From positions 37,435,408-37,499,407 of the forward strand of contig CM031879.1 in assembly GCA_018697195.1 (NCBI GenBank): a stretch of DNA of 64,000 bases. The letters run 5' to 3'. The position numbers were made by a program, and so were the translations under genes. The notes beneath the pieces were generated by a model that saw only the letters and a list, made by a program, of their open reading frames with translations, was not told the origin of the DNA and made no database searches. The stretch is from Certhia americana. Taxonomy: Eukaryota; Chordata; Aves; Passeriformes; Certhiidae. Shown here in pieces: positions 1 to 8,635 of this stretch. Positions within the stretch are counted from its first letter, which is position 1. Each line of letters begins with the position of its first letter.

Positions 1-384
1 ACCTGCAGCTCCGACTGGCAAAGCGTTTCTGACCATTCCCGAGCCCTAGGAGTCAGCCCCAAAGAAGGTAACTCGCCCCGCGGGCCCCGCTCCCGCCCTG
101 CCGGCCCTGCTCGCCCATCACCCCGAGCCCCGACGGCCCCGTTCCCAGCGGACCGGCTCTCACGTTCCCTCCTGTGCCCGGGCTCTCCGGCAGCCGGGAG
201 CCCCCGCCACAGGCCCTGCGAGGAGGAGCGGTCTGCTCTTTAATGCCTTTTCTCTCCTTGAGCAGGAGTCTCCGTTGTCGAGTCGTCGGCCTCCAGCAGC
301 CTTCGCTGCCTCTCTTCAATAGTGGACAGTATTTCTTCCGACGATCCCAAACTGCCCAGCGCGGAGGAAGCGGTGGAGAAATAA
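1..384 (+). CDS. MYF6: MYF6 (MRF4), last two coding segments, 5' partial
   Basis: Myogenic bHLH transcription factor of the MyoD family; in the nucleus it binds E-boxes as a dimer with E-proteins and drives muscle differentiation. Only the C-terminal 61 residues are visible. Positions 1-67 encode [14 protein letters not shown] and on to PKE plus the first base of a Gly codon. The donor GTAACT follows at 68, the intron is 68-265 with the acceptor at TTGAGCAG, and 266-384 encodes 38 residues ending in EEAVEK and TAA (382-384). [15 protein letters not shown] is the helix III / C-terminal activation motif specific to MYF6. The bHLH domain and the start lie before position 1. The last intron is in phase 1, exactly as in MYF5 downstream. 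The family assignment is recognised from remembered vertebrate MYF6 sequence; the exon limits are read directly. Very sure. Confidence 0.95.
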
Positions 385-580
385 ACGCGGTTTTGTGGTA
401 GTATATTTAACGGAGATGGAGCCTGCACCCTCTCTCCTCTAAACTAAGTAACGAAACAAATTCACACGGTGGAAAGCCCAAGCAGGCAGGGGCCTTTTTA
501 AGATCGAATCAAGGTACACCTACCCCAAAGAAAATGGCTCCCACTGACTCGAGCCAAGCATACTTCCCTCTTGCCTTCGG

Positions 581-671
581 GTTTTTGTTTGGGATTTTTT
601 TTGTTTGTTTTTTTCTTTTTTTTTTTTTTTCCCGGGTTTTGTTTTTTTTTAATTTTTTTTCTTTTTCCACC

Positions 672-709
<38 letters not shown>
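581..709 (+). repeat. T-rich low-complexity tract with a T28 run
   Basis: Almost pure T interrupted by a few C and G, with an uninterrupted run of 28 T at 680-707. It lies inside the MYF6 3' UTR, so the transcript would carry a long U-rich tract. Lysine-rich or phenylalanine-rich frames here are artefacts of the repeat. Confidence 0.9.
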
Positions 710-713
<4 letters not shown>

Positions 714-949
714 AGATACTTACCTGTGTACCGGTGATCCACTTTGTCTGAGACTCACCGGGAAGTTCATTCCTGTCTGGGTGAAGCTCTTGGTTGCATT
801 GTGTGTGAGTCATATTTAAAGAGTCCCCGCCTCATTTCGTTCCTGTAAATAATTTCAGTACTGTCTTTTCTTTTGTAAACATAACATATATATTTAAATG
901 GTGGAATGTGATATTGTATATAAGAACAGATGGATTTCTTGGATTGTAA

Positions 950-955
950 AATAAA
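950..955 (+). terminator. MYF6: MYF6 poly(A) signal AATAAA
   Basis: Canonical AATAAA in TTGTAAAATAAAGCTC, followed within 25 bases by a GT-rich element. It is the first canonical signal after the MYF6 stop, 566 bases downstream. Confidence 0.8.
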
Positions 956-1482
956 GCTCTTTGTGTTACAGTGTTTTCCTCCCATCCTCTTAATTTCATA
1001 AAATAACCCGATCCCGGAGTTAAAACCCGCCACTGACTTCAGCGAGATGAAGGCCAGAAGAGTCAGACCTATACAGCAGAAGTACGACCCGTGTGACTGG
1101 AGGCAGGACACGGGACAGATTTTTCCTTCGTTTACTCCCCTAAGGACCGTTTCTCCCCCTTCAGGGCCGCCCCCGCGATGTGAATCACACGTGTTCCCGA
1201 GGGCTCCTGGGGAAGCCGGGCGGGCACGGGTGGCTGTACGGATGGGACCCGCCGCCTCTCCGGCCGCCCGCAGCGCTCCCGGCCCGGTTCCTCGCCGTGC
1301 TTGCGGAACGCACGTCCCGCTAGAAAGCGATATGGCTCCCCTAAAATGTCCATCAATACCCCTCGAGTACCTTGCCTGGCAAAGATGCTCCACCGGCCTT
1401 ACCCTGCTTGTGGAAGGTGAGGTTAGAAAAGGGGCATGAAAGAAGATACACCCCCCCCGCCCGTCGTTCCCCCACATCGGTT

Positions 1483-1504
1483 CCCCCCCCCCCCCCCCCC
1501 CCCC
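1483..1504. repeat. Homopolymer run of 22 C
   Basis: Uninterrupted C from 1483 to 1504, with a further C8 run at 1451-1458. Such runs are sequencing-error hotspots, so the exact length may be unreliable. The minus strand is a G22 run able to form quadruplex structures. Confidence 0.9.
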
Positions 1505-3014
1505 GGCCTCCTCCCCGGTCCTTGAGCTGGGAGAGGCTCAGTGAGTCTCACCTCCTCTCGGCACCAAGGACTTGAACGCAGGGCTGTCTGCGGCAAATAT
1601 GACGGGTCTGCTGCACTAATGGGGCAGCAACTGGCTGTGACAGGAGCCCGCTCCCTCTGGGGCTGGAGGGAGCTGTAGTTTCTTCCCAGGAAAGGTAACT
1701 CCCCTCGGCTTCCTTGAGCCTGAGAGAGAAGGGAATGGGGTCCTTCAGGGAGGAAAGAGTTAAGCGACCGAAAGGGTTTGGGGGTGGAGGGGTAAGAGCA
1801 TATGAAGCCTTTCACTCAGTGATGTAAAAAAACATCCAGCCTCTCCGAGGATGGTGGAACGGAGCCGCTCACAGTCAGAGCGTTACGGTTGGCAATAGAT
1901 TGTACCCCCGGGAAGGGGGGACCACCGGGGAACAGCGCATTCTGCCCCTGGCACACACACGGGGCTCGCCGGACAGCCTGCACAACTAAACAGAGAACAC
2001 TTCAACTCTACCCGCGTGCGGTATCCTCGTCAACTTAAGCCTTAGGTTTATTCTTTGTTTCTGTTTTTTGGAAGGTCACAGTAGCGTTTCGGGAACGTCT
2101 CCCCCATCCTGACATCTGGGGTACGGGTACAGCCTGCCCTAAGAGCTGGCTCTCTAGTCGGGCATGCCTTCTTACCACCCTTTCTATGCCGCGGTGGCCA
2201 GCCGGGTTTTTAAACCAGTCATGTGCTAGCTCTAATTGCTCTCTAATGAGATACTCCCTTGCAAAGCGTAATTGCGGTGGGACAGTGTGGTGGGCACAGC
2301 GATGCAACAGTTTTCCCATCTTTTTCTCCATCAAATTAAACTACGTTTCATTTGAAAGTAATTAATCCCTCGGGGAACCGTCGGACTCTTCAGAAAGCTG
2401 CGTGTCGAGGAGGGCGGGCCCTGCGTGCCACCTCTGCTACCTGTCTCGAGAGAGGAGACGGTGCAGCTCTCTTCCATAGCGAAGGCATTTGCACAGCAGA
2501 ATTATTTCAGATCAGGCTAGCAGCTCGTCGCCTACCTTCCTAACTTGTTTCAAACCCCGCCGCGCCCGCGGGAAGGGCTACACAAGAGTCCACAGGGCGA
2601 TCCGAGCCCCGCTTCCCGCATCAGGGCAGGAGCCGTGCTGAGCCACCCCTCAAAGCCACAGTGTCGCGCCCACACCGGGGCAGCCGACTGTCAGATTTAC
2701 CCACAGCCGGGTAAATTCACCTCAACAAGCCACCCGTCCGCCCGGCAGGACCCCCACGGCAGCGTCTCCTGCAGCAGCAGGGTAATTTGAGCGATTGTTT
2801 GGAGTAAGTTTGCCTAAAGGAGAGTTTTTTCATTAAATAAAGAAAATACCTCCCGAAGAGACTCTCCGTGACCCCCGCGGCTGCAGCTGACATGCCGGGC
2901 TTCCCAGTGAAGGTCGTCAGTGTGTTTGCAATTAAAATGTTTGTGTTAGATATTAATAACGATAATCTTTACTTAAGTCCCCAGCCAAAGCAAACAGGGC
3001 CCTGGAATCACAAA

Positions 3015-3023
3015 ATCAAAGGG
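3015..3023 (-). promoter_or_regulatory. TCF/LEF-like site
   Basis: ATCAAAGGG on the plus strand, that is CCCTTTGAT on the minus strand, matches the known TCF/LEF core. It lies about 4 kb upstream of MYF5. Function is inferred from the motif only; such 8-9 bp matches also arise by chance. Confidence 0.3.
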
Positions 3024-3862
3024 CATTAACTGGGTAAAGACAAGAGGTTTGTGATTTAATGAAGTCTTTTTCCGGAGGGACCACGCACAAAGTCATGGAA
3101 GTTTTTACGCAAATGCAAGTGCCTCTGCCGCTCCCTCTTCCCCTCTGCGGGCTGGAAATCCCATACCCAGCACAGCCTCCCTCGCCTCTACCTGCTCCGC
3201 TCTCCTGGGAACCAGCCACCTGCTCGTTCCCTCAGGAGCGGACGGATGCGGGGCTCCGCCGGCCCGCGGTGCGAGGTGCCCGGCCCGGCGGGACCGGGAA
3301 CCATGGGGGATAGGCGGGGGGAAGGGGGAAATGGGGTGCCTGTCTACCCTGCTTCCGCGTTGACACCGCTTTCCTCTGAAGTGACGCGACCGAGCGTTTG
3401 AAGCCTTGGTCTTAGTTTAAGGAGATTTTGTTTGTTTGGGGCGGGATGGGGGGTGTTTTTTCCATTTTTTTTCTTTTGTTTTGTTGGGGTTTTTTTGGTT
3501 GGTTAGTTTTGGTTTGTACATTGTACATCTTTATTTTTGAAATCGACGGCAATCCAGGGAGGGAAGAGGTCAGCCAGCAGCAGGTTTAGCTCATTCTCTG
3601 AGCTCGAAGTCAAGGCGGTCAAGAGGCGGCACAGCAACCATTTCCACGGAAAAATTCCTGCGTGGACCACTGCTGCTTTGAGGACCCCGTACGATTTTTC
3701 CACAGTTTCTGTTTTTCTGTGGAGAATGAGCTAGGGATGGGCGTAGGGGGCAGGGAGGGAAGAGGTTGAATAATTGAACCATGTGCTCGCTGGGACGTCC
3801 CTCCGATAGCAGGAACTAGCAACTTTTCCCAGTCTCAAGGCTGCTAAAAATCCCCTCGTGTC

Positions 3863-3871
3863 CCTTTGATC
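3863..3871 (+). promoter_or_regulatory. TCF/LEF-like site
   Basis: CCTTTGATC, a close match to the TCF/LEF consensus, about 3.15 kb upstream of the MYF5 start. Wnt/beta-catenin input into early Myf5 expression is established in mouse. Whether this copy is used is unknown. Confidence 0.3.
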
Positions 3872-4969
3872 TCTCCTGGGAGTCCCGGGGAGCCAGCAGA
3901 GGCCAATGCCTTCTTCAGCTGTCCTCTATACAATTCCCTCTGGCAGGTACTAATGTGTTTACTTAGGTGCGCACGGTTCCCAGCGCTGGGGGGAACCAAA
4001 CGTTTCTCACACGGCTGGAAGCGCCCGGCCCCACTAGCCCGACTGAGAAGGAGTTTTGTTGTCGGGGTATCACGGAGGAGCACTCGCTGCCGCCGCCGGC
4101 AGCCGCGGACGGCGGGAGCCGAGCGGAGCGGCTCGGCAGAATGAAGTTAGCCGCTCTCACCGCCCTGCACGGGGCCCGGGTGTGCGCTCCCCGGCACGGC
4201 ACCGCGCAAAGGCGCTCCGGAAGGCTGGGGCTGGGGGTGCGCGCAGGGGCACCGCCAACACCTCTCACCCCCTCAGTCCGGTGACTTGTGGTTTCGGTAG
4301 GATTTGCGTCTCTTAAATAGAAAGGCGTGGGATTTGGGAAAGGATGGCTCTGCAAACGGTGCCCACATGGGATGGAATCCCTGCAGGAATAGGTGCGGCA
4401 CGGCGATTCCTGAGGAGTGGGGAGAGCTGGGGTGAGGAACACCATTTAAAGCGATCCTGATACTTTTACCACTTTCTCTCTACCAGTCCACAGGAGCAGA
4501 CAGTGTCTGATGCTAAGGCTGCTCCCGCTTTCCAGACTTGAGCCTCCTGAAATGCAGCACTATCCTCCCCCGCCCCCACCCCGCCCTTCGCCAGCAGCCT
4601 CATTAGCCGGCCTTGTAGTTCGTGTTTTCTCCCCCCTTTCTTTAGTTCCACTCGCCTACTGCATTTTTGCAAATTTGTTTTGAGATCACTTTACCAGAGG
4701 AGCCGGGGGCTCCTTAAGGGATACTAATTACTGACTTTTTTTTTTCTTCCTGAGTGACAGGCCCTTCCATGGTTTCTTCCGTTTCCCAAAAAATATTCAA
4801 GGAAAAAGGAAAGAATTTTTTTTCCAGCTCTTCAAAGACATTTGAAGGAAAACACATTTCTTAACAGCCCCAGCTCCGCTGAGTTAAAGAGTCAAATCTG
4901 AGAGCTGAAGCCCTGCATGCCAGGAGAGCGGGACTGAGGGGCTTGGCGTTGTGCGCCGGGAGATCTACA

Positions 4970-5000
4970 GTGCATGCTTGGAGAGAAACCAAGCATGCAC
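4970..5000. repeat. Perfect 12-bp inverted repeat, 7-base loop
   Basis: GTGCATGCTTGG (4970-4981) and its exact reverse complement CCAAGCATGCAC (4989-5000) are separated by AGAGAAA. Sequence beyond the arms does not pair. It is in the MYF6-MYF5 spacer about 2 kb upstream of MYF5. It could be a paired protein-binding site or a cruciform; the stem is far too short for a microRNA precursor. Confidence 0.85.
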
Positions 5001-5073
5001 CAACCTAGAGAGGTGATCGGAACTGCAACCGGCACTTTAAAGATCAAGTTTATTTGTGCACGAAGTATAAATA

Positions 5074-5081
5074 TGTAAACA
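5074..5081 (+). promoter_or_regulatory. Forkhead-type motif TGTAAACA
   Basis: Exact match to the forkhead consensus, about 75 bases right of the inverted repeat at 4970-5000. Binding is inferred from the motif alone. Confidence 0.3.
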
Positions 5082-6874
5082 GGTCTATTTTAGCCAGCGC
5101 AAACGTCGTAAATGAAATTCTGTGTGTGTCTGCGCTTGTGCCCGCCACAGCCCAGTGAAGAGTTCAAGTTACTGCCAAGCAGAACTCCCCCCCTGACTGA
5201 TGCCGTCTTAGGAAAACAATAGGGAACTGTCCTGTTTCATAGGTGGCCCAACAAAACAGCAACCTGCACCTCAGAGCGGCAGAAGCCTGAAATTCTGAGC
5301 TTTCCCATTCTGTAACTTTAATCCTTTATCAACTCTCTGCTTTTCATACAGTATTCATTTCAAAGGGGGCTCCCCGTGTTTATGGCCCCAAATGTACCAA
5401 AGCAGTGCAGATGTAGCCTTCCCCGGCTTTTAGATAATTTTGCATCTTTTCCTAGAAAAACGGTGCGTGCATGGTTGCTCTTTAGCAAAAAAAATTAGCC
5501 TAAGAGTGGAAATCCGCCTTTAGGGGATCGGGGATGGTGGTAGTGGGGAAACAAGGCTGGGTTCCCTCCAGTCTCCGCACAGGCCGAGCTGCTTGCCTTT
5601 CTCCGCCTTGCCCGTGCGCATCGGAGGGATTCCCGGCGGTGTGCGCTGCCACGGGCGTCTCTCTCAGGACATACTTCCCTACCCGCCTTGCTCACTTGAT
5701 CAGCGGCTCCCGGAGACAAGCGGCTCGCCGTGCCACCACATTACCTCTTCCTGAAGGGAGGCTAACTGAAGGCGCCTTTTTCCTGGGCACACAAATCGGT
5801 TCCATAGCGTTTGAACCGCTGCTGAGTCATTTGCTCTCTGTTTGAGTTAGCCTAGGTCACATAATTTTATTCCCAGGTAGGGAAGGTTTCCTTTGCCTTC
5901 TCATAATATTTTCCTCAGCTACAAAAAGCCACCTGGATGAAACCGAAGGATTCCTGCGCGTTAGCAAATGCCTGTTAAATGGCTTCATTACCACTCTAAT
6001 GACCCTTGCACCGCTCTGCTCGGCTACTGCTGCGGCTGGGGCTCTGCAAAGCTTTTGTCCCCTTGTGTAAAGTTACTTAGGGATTGCGGGGTTAGAAATT
6101 TTACACTTCCAGGAGGGGTTTGTTGCGCTGGCAGCTGGGACGCATCTGTAACGGTACAAGTTTGCCTGAAAGCAGAAAATTAGCAAGCCCAAGGCACTGC
6201 TTGACTGTTGTGTCCCTAGCAGCTCCAGGTCACAAGAGAAGGAGAAAGAATGGGAAAGGGATTTGTCTCGGAGCAAACACATACACTTTTCTTTTGTGAG
6301 TACCTTTCCCTGTGATCCGATCCGACAGCACTAAAATCTGGTTTCCCTCCTCCCCGTCTCTCCTGGCCACAATTAGCTGTGCATTGTTGTCTACGGATTT
6401 GTAAATTTGAGCGGTTGGTGGCACAACTTTAATTATTGGACAAAGCGCTCCTCGAGATAAATAAAAATATCTTAGGTCTAAAAAGAAGGTTATAATTTTT
6501 CAGGTTAGACCTGGATCAAGGTCTGTGGGTAATAAAGATATGCAAGTAGACATTGTAGGTGTCCCTCCCGAGAAAACGTGTGATGAGAAAGGGGTGATAG
6601 GAGGAAGGACTCTGTAGGAGCCACTGACAAGTGGTTCGTGCGCGTCCACTGCCCCTCTTTCTCTTTCCATACCAAACTGCAAATTCTTGGTTGGCGATTC
6701 GGAGATGTCGCAACCAGTTCTTGGGAGGTCGTTCATTAGAAAAGTGCCCATCTCTCGGCGGAGCAAATTGTCTCCTGGGGACTGGAGGGGGCTTGCCCAG
6801 ACAGCTCCCGGCAGGGGCTGTGGTGGGATATGCTAATAAAGACTGGCCGCTACGGACCAGCCTCCCTTTCCATG

Positions 6875-6883
6875 TATATATAA
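6875..6883 (+). promoter_or_regulatory. MYF5: MYF5 TATA box
   Basis: TATATATAA followed by GGGCCCC, a typical TATA context, 133 bases before the MYF5 ATG. Transcription should therefore start near 6900-6910, giving a 5' UTR of about 110 bases. No other TATA element lies between it and the start codon. Confidence 0.8.
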
Positions 6884-7015
6884 GGGCCCCCCGCATCAGC
6901 CGAAGGACACTTGGTCTCGGGTCGCTAATTACGGAGGAAATTGCCCCAGCGCGCTGCGGAGCGCCTCGCCGAGAGCCGCTGGCCGCCGTCCCGCACTGAC
7001 GCCTCTGCAGCAGGG

Positions 7016-8390
7016 ATGGAGGTGATGGACAGCTGCAAGTTCTCCCCGTCCGAGCTCTTCTATGACAGCTCCTGCCTCTCCTCCCCGGAGGGCGAGTTCC
7101 CCGAGGATTTTGAGCCCAGGGATCTGCCTCCTTTCAGCACCCATGAGCCCCACGAGCCCGCCTGCTCCGAGGAAGAGGAGCATGTCCGAGCTCCCACTGG
7201 CCACCACCAAGCTGGTCACTGCCTCATGTGGGCTTGCAAAGCCTGCAAAAGAAAATCCACCACAATGGACCGGCGAAAGGCAGCCACCATGAGGGAGAGG
7301 AGGAGGCTGAAGAAAGTGAACCAGGCTTTTGAGACCCTGAAGAGATGCACCACTGCTAACCCCAACCAAAGACTCCCCAAGGTAGAGATCCTGAGAAACG
7401 CCATCAGATACATCGAGAGCCTCCAGGAGCTCTTGAGGGAACAGGTAGAAAACTACTATCACCTGCCGGGACAGAGTTGCTCAGAACCGACCAGCCCCAC
7501 TTCCAGCTGCTCCGATGGGATGGTAAGACAGAGGCAGGAGCCCTAGGGCTGTGGGGATCCCAGCACGGCCCGTGGGCAGGTACCCCTCGGCCCAACGCCG
7601 TGGGACCGGTCCCATGGGTGTGGGATGGGTCGAACGCACCCGGCCATCAGGAAAAGGCGGGCGGTTTGCCTTAGAACAGGCCCCATCCCAGATTTTCCTC
7701 TGAACACGCACGAGGGCTCTCCATCCCATGGGCGTGCATGGGGGGCAGTAGCTCTGCCCGAGGGCGCCCTGCGTCCCCTCTGCTGCCCTCTCAGCGCTGC
7801 CTCAGACGGGTGAGGCTGGGGGAGATGGGGAAGGCACTGCCCAGTGCCGGCAGCATGGCTGGGGGGCGACTGCTTCGCTCCCTCCCCGCCAGCCTTTATG
7901 GCCCTTTCTCTTCTCGGGGAACGTCCCGCTGGCCCTTGGGCGGGGGCGGCACGGCCGGCACTCGCCCCTCGCTGTCTTGCAGGCCGACTGTGGCAGCCCC
8001 GTTTGGTCGGCGAGAGGCAGCAGCTTCGACGTCGTCTACCGCGCCGAGATGGCCCACGGTAAGCCCGACCCGACCCGGTGCGGCCTGGGGGTAGAGGCGG
8101 GGCCCGTGGCCGCCGCGGCTCCCTGAGGCGCTGGGGAAGGCAGCGCGGCGCCCCGCGGTAACACGCCGCCATGCCCCGTTCCTCCCCTCCGCGCAGGGTA
8201 CGCCGCCGATCAGAGCAGCGCCCTGTCCAGCCTGGACTGCCTCTCCAGCATCGTGGACCGTCTCTCCCCGGCGGAGGAACCAGGGCTGACCCTCCGCGAC
8301 GCCGACTCCCTTTCACCCAGTGCCAGCATCGACTCGGGGCCGGAGACGCCCGGGACGCCGCTGCCCCGACGGACCTACCAGGCGCTATGA
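7016..8390 (+). CDS. MYF5: MYF5, complete, three coding exons
   Basis: Myogenic bHLH activator that commits cells to skeletal muscle; nuclear, binds E-boxes with E-proteins. Exons 7016-7522, 7983-8058 and 8197-8390 join to 777 bases, 258 codons. Introns are 7523-7982 (phase 0) and 8059-8196 (phase 1), both GT-AG. An acidic N-terminal region comes first, then a His/Cys-rich segment (about residues 62-78: [16 protein letters not shown]). The basic region follows (about 79-97), with the myogenic code residues Ala90, Thr91 and Lys100 of the MyoD family. Helix-loop-helix runs to about 143. The C-terminal helix [14 protein letters not shown] is in exon 3, and the protein ends YQAL. Start chosen at MEVMDSC, the conserved family N-terminus; an upstream in-frame ATG at 6941 is in 5' UTR. 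A TATA box lies 133 bases upstream. Identity is certain from family knowledge; exon joins are read directly. Confidence 0.97.
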
Positions 8391-8635
8391 GGGGCCGGAG
8401 GGCCCGCACCCCGCGCCTGCCGCCGGGGCCGCCTCTTGCAAACGCTTCTCGGGCGAGAGGGGGAGCCCCGGAGCGCCCTGGGCCGCCGCTTCCCTGTGGG
8501 GCTGCAGGCGAAGCGCCCCGCCAGCCCCCGGCCCGGGATCTCCCGCACCCGGGCAGGGCAGGCAGAGCCCGGGGCTCGGGACACACGCGCTGCCCTGGAA
8601 TCCCCGCTGCAAATAAAATGTGCTGTGAGAGAGCT
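8391..8635 (+). other. MYF5: MYF5 3' UTR
   Basis: Short GC-rich 3' UTR of about 240 bases between the TGA (8388-8390) and the cleavage region after the poly(A) signal at 8612. The exact end is inferred. Confidence 0.7.
8612..8617 (+). terminator. MYF5: MYF5 poly(A) signal AATAAA
   Basis: AATAAA in CTGCAAATAAAATGTGCTGTG, followed by a GT-rich stretch (TGTGCTGTGAGAGAGCTGTCTGG). First canonical signal after the MYF5 stop. Confidence 0.85.

Larger units (their letters stand above)
385..976 (+). other. MYF6: MYF6 3' UTR
   Basis: Noncoding sequence from the MYF6 stop to just past the poly(A) signal at 950-955. The first half contains a long T-rich stretch (about 581-709). The second half has several ATTTA-type AU elements (for example near 815 and 890). 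It ends in a GT-rich stretch after the signal (TTTGTGTTACAGTG), as expected of a cleavage region. The exact end is inferred. Confidence 0.75.
980..6870. other. MYF6-MYF5 intergenic spacer
   Basis: No supported gene in about 5.9 kb. The left part (about 1000-4350) is GC-rich with many CpGs. The right part (4350-6870) is more mixed. In vertebrates the DNA around MYF6 and MYF5 carries many separate enhancers for different muscle precursor groups, so this stretch probably holds several; their limits cannot be read directly. Short open frames here show no family resemblance. Confidence 0.7.

Noticed and set aside
509..742. Lysine-rich minus-strand and phenylalanine-rich plus-strand open frames
   Set aside because: They are translations of the T-rich tract in the MYF6 3' UTR, with no family resemblance.
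767..1477. 236-residue minus-strand open frame
   Set aside because: It crosses the MYF6 3' UTR end and poly(A) signal antisense. No domain is recognisable, and long frames are expected in stop-poor GC-rich DNA.
1917..1926. GLI-like sequence GACCACCGG
   Set aside because: Two mismatches to the nine-base GLI core. Mouse Myf5 early enhancers use GLI, but this match is too weak to claim.
4970..5000. Inverted repeat as a microRNA precursor
   Set aside because: A 12-bp stem with no pairing beyond the arms is too short for a pre-miRNA.
5085..5093. Possible MEF2 site CTATTTTAG
   Set aside because: One base short of the ten-base MEF2 consensus.
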